Part shown: piece by piece, positions 1 to 8,163 of the stretch | Numbering within the stretch: position 1 is the stretch's first letter | Layout: each line of letters opens with the position of its first letter | NCBI GenBank assembly: GCA_965221785.1 | Contig: CBDCSR010000003.1 | Location: 2,108,001 to 2,172,000 of the forward strand | Direction of reading: 5' to 3' | Length of the DNA stretch: 64,000 bases | Source: BD2-11 sp965221785 | GTDB taxonomy: Bacteria > Gemmatimonadota > Gemmatimonadetes > Longimicrobiales > Gaopeijiaceae | The notes under the pieces: model-generated | The model's database searches: none | Told to the model about the DNA's origin: nothing | The model's input: only the letters and a program-made list of their open reading frames with translations | Program-made: the position numbers and the translations under genes

Positions 1-1313
1 GTGGAAAGAGACGTGAAGCTCATGCCGGCATCCGTCGAGCGGTACACGCCTCCGTCGTTGGCCAGGTACAGCACATCGCGCCCACTAAGCGTGTCAAACA
101 CCATCAGGTGCTGATCGACGTAGGTCCCCTGCGGGTGGTGTTCTCGAAATGTCACACCACCGTCTTCTGACAGGTACAACAGGATATCGCCGAAATGGAC
201 CCGGTCCCAGTCCTCGGGATGGACCACAAGGGTCATGTTGTAGTAGCACTGGCGGCAGACAGCGCCCTCGGCCGCAAGACGCCGCCAGGTTTCGGCACCA
301 TCGTCGCTTCGGTACATCAAGAGTCCATCCGGCGCATCGTTCAATCGGTCGCGCACGCTCGCATACAGGACCTCCGGCGCCGAAGGCGCGACTGCCAGAT
401 TGATCCTCCCGAAGCTGTTATCGTCCCACCCCGCAGACGCGGGCGCCCACGACGCGCCTCCGTCCACCGAACGGTAGACGCCCTCGTCGCGCACCGCCGC
501 GTAGAGGCGCGACGGATCGCCGGGTCTCATGACCAGGTCGGTCACGGTCCCCTCGAGAACCTCTCTCCAGGTTCTGCCGCTGTTTTCCGACCGAAACAGG
601 CCGAAGCTCGATGCAACCAGGACGAACGTGGAACTCGCGGAACCGGCCGTGACCGGATCGATATGCACGCGGGATATCGTTGCCCCGCCGCGGTTGCCGA
701 GGAACACGTCCGATCCAACATGCTCCCACGACGCGCCACCGTTGACCGACCGCAACACGCCGCACCCGTAGTAGCTGCTGCCCGAAAAGTGCTGTTCGCC
801 GGTGCCCGCGTATACGATGTCCGGATTAACCGGATCGATGGCGATCGACCCCATGGAAAGCGAGCACTCGCCGTCGCTCAGCGGCCGCCACGATGCTCCG
901 GCGTCATCCGTCCTCCAGACACCTCCCTGCGCAGCGCCGATGTAGACGATGTCGGGGTTACGAGGGTGGATCGCGATTGCCGAGACCCGACCTGAGGTCC
1001 AGTTGCCCCCGGAATCCGTTCTGTCCGGCCCGAGTGCACGCCACCTGGACGAGCGCAACGAAATCGGATAGGGGCCGGATCCGACCATCGCCTCCACTCG
1101 TCGCCGGGCAAACTGCAGTCGCTGCGACAGATTGACCCCGGCGCCGGAATAGAGCCGTAAACGGTCGTACTCCATGCGTGCAAGAATGTCTTCGGTTTCC
1201 TGGGCACGCGCGTATCCTGCGCCGGTGACGGAGTTTGGAAACGTCGCGGGCAGCAGCAGAGACGCCAAGACGGTGCCGATGCCACAAAGGTACTTCGCCG
1301 GGCGGGACCCCAA
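1..1313 (-). CDS. BNR-repeat / sortilin-like secreted protein, C-terminus cut by window edge
   Basis: Reading the minus strand from a TTG at 1313 gives 437 open codons that continue past the left edge, so the C-terminus is missing. The start is chosen because GGGAGG lies 5 bases upstream; a GTG at 1319 is the alternative. The N-terminus has a hydrophobic signal-like stretch (GTVLASLLLPATF). The body then repeats a blade pattern: NPDIVYIGAAQGGVWRTDDA, NPDIVYAGTGE, GLFRSENSGRTW, GVYRSVDGGASW, LLYLSEDGGVTF and GGVYRSTDAGMSF. These S/T-x-D-G-G/A-x-S/T-W/F units are Asp-box (BNR) repeats of sortilin/VPS10-like beta-propellers. Export is inferred from the leader. The substrate is not deducible; such proteins are often annotated as glycosyl hydrolases without proof. 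Confidence 0.85.
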   Translation of the reverse strand, partial: MGSRPAKYLCGIGTVLASLLLPATFPNSVTGAGYARAQETEDILARMEYDRLRLYSGAGVNLSQRLQFARRRVEAMVGSGPYPISLRSSRWRALGPDRTDSGGNWTSGRVSAIAIHPRNPDIVYIGAAQGGVWRTDDAGASWRPLSDGECSLSMGSIAIDPVNPDIVYAGTGEQHFSGSSYYGCGVLRSVNGGASWEHVGSDVFLGNRGGATISRVHIDPVTAGSASSTFVLVASSFGLFRSENSGRTWREVLEGTVTDLVMRPGDPSRLYAAVRDEGVYRSVDGGASWAPASAGWDDNSFGRINLAVAPSAPEVLYASVRDRLNDAPDGLLMYRSDDGAETWRRLAAEGAVCRQCYYNMTLVVHPEDWDRVHFGDILLYLSEDGGVTFREHHPQGTYVDQHLMVFDTLSGRDVLYLANDGGVYRSTDAGMSFTSLS

Positions 1314-1390
1314 TCGCACCTCCCTTTTCGTTGGGGTTCTCCCATTCCATCGTGATTATGGGCGCCGACTGTACCCGGCGCAAGCGGATT

Positions 1391-1636
1391 TCAGGCTTGT
1401 CCAATGTACCTGTTCCGATGGAGCGGACGCCCCCTCCCGGCGGCATCGCGATGTGCCAGGATGGTACTGAAATGAAGTGACACGTCAGGGCTTCGGGGCG
1501 CCAGCATGGTCTGCTGCGGGATCGGTGTGCCGCAGGGTGGGAGATGGCCGACTCGCCAGGCTGGCCCGAAGTGTCCCCGGCTGACCATTTCTTCCAGCCC
1601 TCGCTCGAATGCCGTCATGACGCTTCCCATGGTCAT
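1391..1636 (-). CDS. small hypothetical protein (81 aa), doubtful
   Basis: The only argument for this ORF is a very strong ribosome site, GGAGGAGGC, directly before the ATG at 1636. The product begins MTMGSVMTAFERGLEEMVSR and has no motif, signal or membrane segment that I recognise. Its second half is proline- and arginine-rich and looks like non-coding GC-rich sequence, so it could be the start of a decayed gene. It lies between the truncated BNR gene and the divergent K+ channel gene; apart from it, nothing is visible in 1314-1781. Confidence 0.3.
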   Translation of the reverse strand: MTMGSVMTAFERGLEEMVSRGHFGPAWRVGHLPPCGTPIPQQTMLAPRSPDVSLHFSTILAHRDAAGRGRPLHRNRYIGQA

Positions 1637-1781
1637 CGCCTCCTCCGGTTGCTCGCCAGACCTCTCGATACTAACACGCCTGGGCGCTTCCCCCGCACCC
1701 TCCCTCCCTTGTGCCCCCCATCACCTCGGGGCAACCTCCACCCGACCCCGCCACCCCCATCCCTCACCCCGGGAGACCCCC

Positions 1782-2465
1782 ATGCGACAGACATCTCCAT
1801 TCTCGGAACGAACCGAGCTTGCGGTGATCGCCGTCATTCTCGTGGATCTGGTGCTCCAGATTGCGGAGACGGTGGACGGCATGGCCGGCGCGGGGACGTT
1901 CTTCTTCTGGGCCGGTGTGGGCGTCTGGTCGGTCTACACGGTCGAGTGGTGCGTTCGCATCCGGCGGGCGGAGGACTGGAAGAAGTACGCGTTCAGCTTC
2001 ATGGGGATCGTGGACTTCATGGCCGTCCTGCCGCTGTGGGCGTTCACGGGATTCGATCTGAAGGCGCTTCGTGCCTTTCGCCTGTTTCGCATCTTTGTCG
2101 TGACGGCGAAGCTGGCCACCCACACCCACGCCGTGGTCAAGCTCGCGAGGGCGTTCCGGCACGCGCTGGACGAGGCCGGTGCGCTGTTCGCAGGCACGTC
2201 CATCGTCGTGTTCACGGCCGGGTTCGGCATGTACCACCTCGAGCACGAGGTGCAGCCGGAGGTCTTCAGCTCGGTGTACGACGGCCTGTGGTGGGCGGTG
2301 GTCACCCTGACGACGGTGGGCTACGGCGACATCCAGCCCGTGACGGCCGGCGGCAGGATCCTGGCCACGGTGGCGATGTTCGCCGGGATCGGGGTGATCG
2401 GCTCGGCGTGCGGAATCATGGCCGATGCGTTGCGGGAGGCCGGCGCCGGCGAGCAGGCGGCGTAG
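1782..2465 (+). CDS. voltage-gated-type potassium channel
   Basis: A 227-residue integral membrane protein of the six-helix voltage-gated cation channel family. The K+ selectivity filter TVGYGD is at residues 178-183, after a pore helix (GLWWAVVTLT). An S4-like segment with arginines every third residue (LRAFRLFRIF) lies near residue 95, preceded by hydrophobic S1-S3 segments and followed by S5 and S6. The open frame extends upstream to 1506, but that part is proline-rich and does not look like protein; ATG 1782 puts the protein start just before S1. There is no cytoplasmic RCK/TrkA-N or cyclic-nucleotide domain, so it is a minimal channel. It stands alone between unrelated genes. Expected role: K+ conductance across the inner membrane. 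Confidence 0.93.
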   Translation: MRQTSPFSERTELAVIAVILVDLVLQIAETVDGMAGAGTFFFWAGVGVWSVYTVEWCVRIRRAEDWKKYAFSFMGIVDFMAVLPLWAFTGFDLKALRAFRLFRIFVVTAKLATHTHAVVKLARAFRHALDEAGALFAGTSIVVFTAGFGMYHLEHEVQPEVFSSVYDGLWWAVVTLTTVGYGDIQPVTAGGRILATVAMFAGIGVIGSACGIMADALREAGAGEQAA

Positions 2466-2495
2466 GGGGCCGATTCGGCGCTCGCTCCTGGCGGG

Positions 2496-2744
2496 TTATC
2501 GGTCTTGTGCAGCTGCGTTGAGGTGGAGCTGAATCAGCGTATTGATCGACTGCTGGAGCTGGTCATTGCCCTTCTCCACGTTCTCCAGCCGCTCATCGAA
2601 CCTGGCAAACTGCACTTCGAGATCCCCTACGTGGTCACCCAGGGCATCGGTGCGCGACGTGAGCCAGATGGCCACGGCAAGGATAAGGCCGATCACCGTG
2701 AGAAGCTCGCCCCTGCCCCTTAGCCAGCCTGCGATTTCACCCAT
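2496..2744 (-). CDS. small membrane protein with coiled-coil tail (82 aa)
   Basis: A perfect ribosome site (GGAGGT, 3 bases before ATG 2744) supports this gene. A single hydrophobic helix (LLTVIGLILAVAIWL, residues 14-28) is followed by a charged region with heptad-like spacing (LEVQFARFDERLENVEKGND), which suggests one membrane anchor and a short coiled coil. No family is recognised. It is convergent with the K+ channel gene, ending 30 bases past that gene's stop, and nothing else links the two. Confidence 0.7.
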   Translation of the reverse strand: MGEIAGWLRGRGELLTVIGLILAVAIWLTSRTDALGDHVGDLEVQFARFDERLENVEKGNDQLQQSINTLIQLHLNAAAQDR

Positions 2745-2942
2745 GTCACCTCCGCCTTACCGCTCTCAACCGCTCATTTACCCTTTGACAAATCACAAGG
2801 TTCACGCGCTCCCCCGGTCGGCGGGCCGCCATGAGACAGCCAGGTCGGCCCCAGTAACATTAATGCCGATAACAGGATGGTGCACGACGATGGGCGAGCG
2901 AATGGCTGAATGGAACTACATCCGCCCGGCTCGGACGCAGGT

Positions 2943-3179
2943 CTACCAGTTCTCTTCCGGTTTGTCCCAGGTCTCGGCCCAGAACTCGTCCTCCTCGGCC
3001 CGAACCTGCTCCAGGTCCAGCGGCTCGACATCCTCCGCGTCTACGCGACCGCGCGTCTCGATTTGACGGACGATCTCATCCGTCACCCCGCTCCGCGTCT
3101 CGCGACGCAGCCGGTGTCGGAACCTCCAGCCGGCCACTGCGACGAGCACCGCGAGCGCCATGAACAGATATCCGGTCAC
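2943..3179 (-). CDS. small single-pass membrane protein (78 aa)
   Basis: The frame is open much further upstream, but only the last part reads as protein. I place the start at GTG 3179, giving one N-terminal hydrophobic helix (YLFMALAVLVAVAGW) followed by a basic stretch (RFRHRLRRE) and an acidic tail (DAEDVEPLDLEQVRAEEDEF). That is the pattern of an inner-membrane protein with a cytoplasmic tail. An ATG 18 bases further in is also possible. It lies 65 bases downstream of the propeller lipoprotein on the same strand and may be cotranscribed with it. Function unknown. Confidence 0.6.
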   Translation of the reverse strand: MTGYLFMALAVLVAVAGWRFRHRLRRETRSGVTDEIVRQIETRGRVDAEDVEPLDLEQVRAEEDEFWAETWDKPEENW

Positions 3180-3244
3180 CGCTCGACGAGTCTCCTGAAT
3201 CAAGAAAGCTGCGGATGGCCCAGCAGGACCATGTCGCGACCGCC

Positions 3245-4474
3245 TTACCGCACCCGCGAAGGCCCTCCCACCAACTCGTACACCACGACGCTCTCCACGT
3301 CCATTTCGTCCCTGAGCACGCCAAGAACCAGCCCTCCCGTCACGTCGAGGATTCGGAACCTGGGGGGAGTCCCGACCTGTCCCAGCCACTCCCCGACCGG
3401 GGAAATGACGGTGTACGGCGACCCCTCTTCCGGGTAGGCCGGCCGGTAGGAGGGCAGCCATACGTTGCCATCGGCGCTGGCGAAGGGAGAACCGAAGAGC
3501 GGCAGCGGCATGCCGATCATGGCGCGATACCGCGACATGTCTTCCTGAACTATCTCCTCCAGCCGTTCTTCGGATACTCCGTAGTTCAACCAGCCGATCA
3601 TTCGCTCATATGCCTCGACGGGCTCCAGGAGTTCCTCGGTCAGCAGGGTAGGTTCGGGCCGCCAGCGCACGATCTGTCTTACCGTGCCGTCCGGCAGACG
3701 CCAGGTGATCTCCGGCCTGTCGGACCTCGTTTGGACGAAGCGCCCGGTGGCAACCGTGACGTCGCCAACGGCCCGGATGATCGGGTTCGTCAGCCCCGAC
3801 CGCTCTCGCGGCCAGTGGTCGTACGACGCGACCGTGTCCAAGGCTCCGGTTTCAGTCTCGAACCGGTACATGTGCCCGGCGAGCCACTCCTCTTCCATAT
3901 CGAACCAGGTACGGTGGGGTGTTCGGTGCATTAGCAGCAGCTCGCCGGATGAGCCGATTCCTGCCACACCGAGGTAGCCTAGCCGAGGGAGGCGCGCGAT
4001 GCGCGCGACCGAATCGCCGACGAAGAGAGTGAGGCGAGATAGACGACGATCAGGGACGAGGACGCTGTCCTGACCCAGGACGAACATGGAGTACGGGTAG
4101 ATGACTTCGCCCGGTCCCTGTCCACGGCTGGCGAGGACCTCGTGTGTCGCCCCGTCCGGACTCAAGACGACCACGTCGCTGTTCCACTGGTCAGCAACGA
4201 CCGCGCCTCCATCCGGGAAGAGCCGACCGACGTTGATCCCCTGGAACTCGTAGTCTCCCGGGTTCGCCCCGTGGCGGTACACCGGCTCCTCGGCAAGGAC
4301 GAAGTGCGGATCGACCTCGGGCACGCCTGCATACTCGACGATCCGCACGTCGGCGCTGTCCTTGATCTGCATCTGGACATCAGCGGTGCGTTCGTTCTCT
4401 CCGCCGCAGGCCGCCGCAGTGCCGACGACCGACACCACGAACAGCACGAGGCATCCCCAAGGAACGTTTCTCAT
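3245..4474 (-). CDS. 6-bladed beta-propeller lipoprotein
   Basis: A 409-residue protein with a lipoprotein signal peptide: MRNVPWGCLVLFVVSV is followed by a lipobox ending at Cys 22 (GTAAAC). The start ATG 4474 is supported by GGAGG a few bases upstream; the frame is open earlier, but that part is not protein-like. The body contains the features of the 6-bladed propeller family common in Bacteroidota and Gemmatimonadota: GxxxGRLFPDGGAVVADQWN, DVVVLSPDG and RGQGPGE, where RGQGPGE is a frequent blade motif. It is probably tethered in the envelope, facing the periplasm or outside. The ligand is unknown. Confidence 0.8.
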   Translation of the reverse strand: MRNVPWGCLVLFVVSVVGTAAACGGENERTADVQMQIKDSADVRIVEYAGVPEVDPHFVLAEEPVYRHGANPGDYEFQGINVGRLFPDGGAVVADQWNSDVVVLSPDGATHEVLASRGQGPGEVIYPYSMFVLGQDSVLVPDRRLSRLTLFVGDSVARIARLPRLGYLGVAGIGSSGELLLMHRTPHRTWFDMEEEWLAGHMYRFETETGALDTVASYDHWPRERSGLTNPIIRAVGDVTVATGRFVQTRSDRPEITWRLPDGTVRQIVRWRPEPTLLTEELLEPVEAYERMIGWLNYGVSEERLEEIVQEDMSRYRAMIGMPLPLFGSPFASADGNVWLPSYRPAYPEEGSPYTVISPVGEWLGQVGTPPRFRILDVTGGLVLGVLRDEMDVESVVVYELVGGPSRVR

Positions 4475-4590
4475 GATAAGCCTCCCTGTGACGGAGTTGA
4501 TTGGGGTTGGACCGTTCCAACACTCCAAGAATAGGCAATTCGGATGACCATCGATTGCGAGCGGCGCCCGGCATCGCGTCGGATCGGTAC

Positions 4591-4938
4591 TCAGCTGTCG
4601 GCAATGACCTCGTGCAGGGGCTGGTAGATCCCGAGCTTTCCTCCGCCCGGCAGGGTTACGGTCGTCAGTCTGCCCCAGCCCTGTTCCTCGACCGGGGTGC
4701 AGCGGACGTCCGCGGCGGACAGGTGTTCGACCAGCGCGTCGACATCTTCGCACATGAGGTACAGCTCATGGACGTCGTTCTTCTCCGAGGGATGCATCGC
4801 CACTTCCGACGGAGGCAGGGCAAAGACCAGCCAACCGTCCCCGAGATCGATGTTCGGCAGGGCGAGCACGTCGCGGAAGAAGCTCCGGTCGGCAGTTGGA
4901 TCCGTACTGTAGATGATGGTATGCGCGCCGGTGATCAT
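4591..4938 (-). CDS. VOC (glyoxalase/bleomycin-resistance/dioxygenase) superfamily protein
   Basis: A 115-residue single-domain protein with the VOC layout: ITGAHTIIYSTDPTADRSFF at the start (beta strand, then the helix with the D-x-xx-S-F-F-x-D-V-L motif), NDVHELYLMCEDVDALVEHL in the middle, and GWGRLTTVTLPGGGKLGIYQ at the end. These correspond to the two beta-alpha-beta-beta-beta modules. Candidate metal ligands are His 57 or His 60 and a late Glu, but the set is not certain. The domain is used for glyoxalases, fosfomycin-type resistance and dioxygenases, so the reaction cannot be named. It is an isolated gene upstream of the propeller lipoprotein on the same strand. Confidence 0.8.
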   Translation of the reverse strand: MITGAHTIIYSTDPTADRSFFRDVLALPNIDLGDGWLVFALPPSEVAMHPSEKNDVHELYLMCEDVDALVEHLSAADVRCTPVEEQGWGRLTTVTLPGGGKLGIYQPLHEVIADS

Positions 4939-5150
4939 GGTCGTTTCCCTCGCCTCCTCGCTCCAAGATCGATAAGGGGTACGCAGGACCTGACTCGGTC
5001 AAGGTAACTCCTCCCCTTTGCGGAATCGTAAACAGGGAATCATAAGAAGCGGGAGAACGAGTGATCTCCTAACTTGCCCGGAGGTCAGAAGCCCGAGGGC
5101 CGCGAAGACGGCTGAACGCCGAACGTCCGTCGCATCAGGAGGAATCCGAT

Positions 5151-6371
5151 ATGTGCAGTCATCATCCCGTCATCAGCCGCAAGGATCCGACTCATTGCAC
5201 CCGCGTGCTCGCATCCTTGGCTCTTGCCACCCTCGCCGTCGCCTGCGCCCCGCCGGCCGACGACCGGGCGAGCACTGACGCAACCGCCAGCCAGGCCACC
5301 TCCACCGCCCAGCCCATCGAGGCCGACCACTTCGTCCCATCGACCCCGGAGAACGTGACCTGGGGCTGGTTTCCCATCGACAAGGAACCGGTCCTTCGAA
5401 TCCAGTCCGGGGAGACGGTTCGCGTCAACACGCTGACCTCCGCGGGAGCGACTCAGGACGAAAACCCGGTCGACTTCCTCACCGGGCTCGGCATCGCGCG
5501 GGAGGAGATCCACCAGGACGTGCTGGACTTCTGGGCGTCGCGCGACGGGCGGCCTCGCGATGTGGGGGGCGGCCACCTTATCACCGGCCCCATCCATGTC
5601 GAGGGCGCGGAGCCCGGGGATGTGCTGGCGATCGAGATTCTCTCCGCCGAGACGCGGGCGAACTGGGGCATCAACAGCACGGGAGCGCGCAGCGGCGTGT
5701 TCTCGACCTCGTATCCCGGTTTCCGGGAGGGCGACCCGGCCCTGGACATCCCGCCGGAGAGCGGCCGCCACGTCATTCACACGGGCGTGGTGGACGGCGT
5801 GGAGGTCGCGTTGCTCGCCGACGACATCCACGTGCCGCTCGACCCCTTCATGGGCGTCCTGGCCGTGGCGCCCGATCCCGTGATGGGCCAGCCCGGCGTT
5901 ACCGCGCCCGGCGTCCAGGGGTCGACGCCGCCCGGAGCCTTCGGCGGCAACCTGGACGTGAAGCACCTGAAGACGGGCACGACCCTCTACCTTCCCGTGT
6001 TCCACCCCGGGGGCCTTTTCTACGTGGGCGACCCGCACGGCGCACAGGGCGACGGGGAGGTGAGCGGGACGGCCATCGAGCAGTCGCTCACGGGCACCTT
6101 CCGCCTATCCGTGCGCAAGGATCGGTCCATCGAGGCACCGATGGCCGAGAACGACGAGCACTACATCCTGATGGGCATCGACATCGACCTGGACCGGGCG
6201 ACGCGCCACGCCGTCCGGGCCGTCGTCGACTTCCTCGTCGAGGAGAAGGGGCTCACGCCGGCGAAGGCGCTCTCGCTGGCGAGCATCGCGGTGGACTTCC
6301 GCATCAACGAGGTGGTGGACATCACCCAGGTCGTCTCGGGGTTCATCCCCAAGAGCGTGTTTCTGCGGTAG
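5151..6371 (+). CDS. acetamidase/formamidase family lipoprotein
   Basis: A 406-residue protein of the FmdA/AmdA family, whose cytoplasmic members hydrolyse formamide or acetamide to ammonia and the acid. Family signatures are FGGNLDVKHLKTGTTLYLPV, HVEGAEPGDVLAIEI, GDPHGAQGDGEVSGTAIE and a C-terminal VDFRINEVVD. The N-terminus differs from the classical enzymes: it has a signal peptide and lipobox-like sequence (LALATLAVAC, Cys about 32) followed by a Thr/Ser/Ala-rich linker, so export and lipid anchoring are inferred. AGGAGG 8 bases before ATG 5151 fixes the start. A periplasmic amidase acting on an unknown amide is the likely role; the true substrate need not be formamide. Confidence 0.88.
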   Translation: MCSHHPVISRKDPTHCTRVLASLALATLAVACAPPADDRASTDATASQATSTAQPIEADHFVPSTPENVTWGWFPIDKEPVLRIQSGETVRVNTLTSAGATQDENPVDFLTGLGIAREEIHQDVLDFWASRDGRPRDVGGGHLITGPIHVEGAEPGDVLAIEILSAETRANWGINSTGARSGVFSTSYPGFREGDPALDIPPESGRHVIHTGVVDGVEVALLADDIHVPLDPFMGVLAVAPDPVMGQPGVTAPGVQGSTPPGAFGGNLDVKHLKTGTTLYLPVFHPGGLFYVGDPHGAQGDGEVSGTAIEQSLTGTFRLSVRKDRSIEAPMAENDEHYILMGIDIDLDRATRHAVRAVVDFLVEEKGLTPAKALSLASIAVDFRINEVVDITQVVSGFIPKSVFLR

Positions 6372-6605
6372 GGGGTTGGAGTGCGAGCCTGGCCGCCACC
6401 ACCGGCGGAACAGCAACCATGACTTGCCCGGGCAGCAGGGGCCTCGGCGTCGGGATGTCCTCCCGGGCATGGACATAGGCCCCAAGCGCGACAGCCAACG
6501 CGTCTTCCGGAGGCCAAGGCCTTGCCCATGGGGGCAGCGATCGTGACCGTTCAACCTGACCCAGGCAGCTGCCGGACAACCTTCATGAATCCCGATACGA
6601 CCGCC

Positions 6606-7532
6606 ATGCGCCTCCTCCGCATCCTGTCGCTCGTCTGTGCGCCGGCCGCGGTCGCATTCCTCGCCGTCGCGTCGTCCGCCGCCGCCGCCCAATCCACGTC
6701 CAGGGTTCTCCTGATCGGCATCGACGGCGTGCGCCCGGACGTGCTCGCCGAGGTTCCCACCCCCAACATGGACGCGCTGGCGGAGAGGGGGTGGTACACG
6801 GCGGAAGCCCGCACGACCACGCCCTCGGTCAGCGGTCCGTCGTGGTCGTCCATGCTCACCGGCGTCTGGCCCGAGAAGCATGGGGTCACCAACAACAACT
6901 TCACCGGCCGCGACTACGATCGCTGGCCGAGCTTCCTGACGCGCATTGAAGCCGAACGTCCCGCTCTGGAAACCTTCGCCGCGCTGGACTGGGTGCCCCT
7001 GGCGGAGCTTGAGGGTGGCGGCCCCGTGCTCCCGGCGTCGGTCGACACGCGCGTGGTGCTCAACGGCTACGACCTCGGCTGGGCCGAAGCGGATGCCGAA
7101 CTCACCGCGCAGGCCGTGTCGCACCTGGAAGACGCCGATCCCGACGCCATGTTCGTCTACCTCGGCAACCCCGACGAGACCAGCCACGAGCACGGCTCCA
7201 TCGGTGTGGAATACCGGGACGCGATCGCGCTCGCGGACAGGCATGTGGGCATGCTGATCGACGCCCTCCGGGCCCGGCCCGGCTACGAGGCCGAGGACTG
7301 GCTCGTGCTCATCAGCACCGACCATGGCCGGCTCGCGGACGGCGGGCACGGCGGAGACTCACCGGAGGAAATGACGATCTTCATCCTGGCGAACGGCCCC
7401 ACTACCGCGACCTGGCCACCACCGGGTCCCGCGTTCATCGTGGACATCGCGGCGACGGCGCTGGACCACCTGGGCATCGCGATCGACCCCGGGTGGGAGC
7501 TGGATGGAAGGCCGCTGGGGAGGCCGCGGTAG
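6606..7532 (+). CDS. secreted type I phosphodiesterase / nucleotide pyrophosphatase-like protein
   Basis: A 308-residue alkaline-phosphatase-superfamily enzyme. An N-terminal signal peptide (MRLLRILSLVC through ASSAAAAQ) precedes the fold. Metal-binding landmarks are VLLIGIDGVRPD (first Asp), the nucleophile region TTTPSVSGPSWSSMLTGVWP (Thr/Ser), the PEKHGVTNN turn, GNPDETSHEHG (Asp and His) and LISTDHGRLADGGHGG (Asp-His, then His). Two zinc ions are expected, as in the phosphodiesterase/NPP family. Starts at 6585 or TTG 6522 are also possible; 6606 gives the most normal signal peptide, and no ribosome site decides. The likely role is periplasmic hydrolysis of phosphate esters; the substrate is unknown. 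Confidence 0.88.
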   Translation: MRLLRILSLVCAPAAVAFLAVASSAAAAQSTSRVLLIGIDGVRPDVLAEVPTPNMDALAERGWYTAEARTTTPSVSGPSWSSMLTGVWPEKHGVTNNNFTGRDYDRWPSFLTRIEAERPALETFAALDWVPLAELEGGGPVLPASVDTRVVLNGYDLGWAEADAELTAQAVSHLEDADPDAMFVYLGNPDETSHEHGSIGVEYRDAIALADRHVGMLIDALRARPGYEAEDWLVLISTDHGRLADGGHGGDSPEEMTIFILANGPTTATWPPPGPAFIVDIAATALDHLGIAIDPGWELDGRPLGRPR

Positions 7533-7593
7533 CCGCTCGGCGGTGCCGCTTTGACAGGAACATTACGGCGCGACTAACCTCGGACGTGCCGCA

Positions 7594-7818
7594 TCAGTCC
7601 TGAGACGTGGCAGGCACCTCCACCAACCTGACCAGCGTCTGCGGCTCTGGAATGGGATCCCCGTGCTCTCGCATGGCGTCCAGGTGGAATGCGACTGCCT
7701 CGCGAATCAGCTTCTCGGTTTCCCCTTGAGAGTCCCCGGCTGCAACGCACCCGGGCAGGTCCGGGACGTAGGCTGAATAGCCGTTGAGGGTTCGCTCAAT
7801 GACGATGGCGTATGTCAA
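7594..7818 (-). CDS. hicB: HicB-family antitoxin-like protein
   Basis: A 74-residue protein starting at TTG 7818, with AGGAG about 7 bases upstream. The sequence TYAIVIERTLNGYSAYVPDL followed by PGCVAAGDSQGETEKLIREA is the HicB N-terminal fold (partial RNase-H-like), including the P-D-L-P-G-C motif. It lacks the C-terminal helix-turn-helix or ribbon-helix-helix DNA-binding domain of full-length HicB, as do many short chromosomal HicB proteins. The sequence just upstream, overlapping it by 23 bases, encodes the HicA C-terminus but no recognisable HicA N-terminus, so this antitoxin may be an orphan. Confidence 0.85.
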   Translation of the reverse strand: MTYAIVIERTLNGYSAYVPDLPGCVAAGDSQGETEKLIREAVAFHLDAMREHGDPIPEPQTLVRLVEVPATSQD

Positions 7819-7870
7819 GGTGCTTCTCCTTATCGAGTCCGGCCTGTCGGAGAATACTCTTCCAGGTTCC
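7796..7870 (-). pseudogene. hicA toxin remnant (C-terminal part only)
   Basis: In the frame ending at the stop at 7796, the peptide GDLAPGTWKSILRQAGLDKE is the conserved C-terminal motif of HicA mRNA interferases (x-DLxPGTLRSILRQAGL). It sits where hicA belongs, directly before hicB and overlapping it. Upstream in that frame, and in the two other frames, I cannot find the HicA N-terminus with its G-S-H catalytic histidine region. The frame is open back to 8140 but reads as non-protein. I read this as a decayed hicA; a highly diverged toxin is the alternative. Confidence 0.55.
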
Positions 7871-7999
7871 GGGGGCCAAGTCTCCAGGGCGGACGCGATC
7901 GCTGGTCGCGAGCGGGCTCGGACCGGACCAGGAAGCGCGAGCAACGCGAGATGCGCAGTTCACGATCCATGGTACCTTACGCGAGGCCAACCGCTTAAC

Positions 8000-8042
8000 C
8001 CATGGGATGACGATGCATCGCGCCATGGGACGACGATGCATC
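8000..8042. repeat. imperfect 20-bp direct repeat, two copies
   Basis: Two copies of CCATGGGAYGACGATGCATC lie at 8000-8019 and 8023-8042, identical except for one C/T position. Each contains the palindromes CCATGG and ATGCAT. They lie in the gap between the hicAB remnant and the divergent envelope protein gene, so they could be a local duplication or an operator. There are only two copies with a 3-base gap, so this is not a CRISPR. Confidence 0.75.
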
Positions 8043-8163
8043 TCATGCGACAACGTCGCAGGGCATGAAGACCGGCCGCCCGGGGACCGGAAACCTTCGG
8101 GTCGGCGGAACGTAAGCGAACGCGGGCACGCGACCGGCAACCAATATGAGGAGGATAGTCGTC

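Noticed and set aside
149..995. Plus-strand ORFs at the left edge
   Set aside because: The minus strand reads as clear BNR blades through the whole interval, so these are shadows.
8000..8042. Possible CRISPR
   Set aside because: Only two repeats with a 3-base gap, no spacers, no cas genes.
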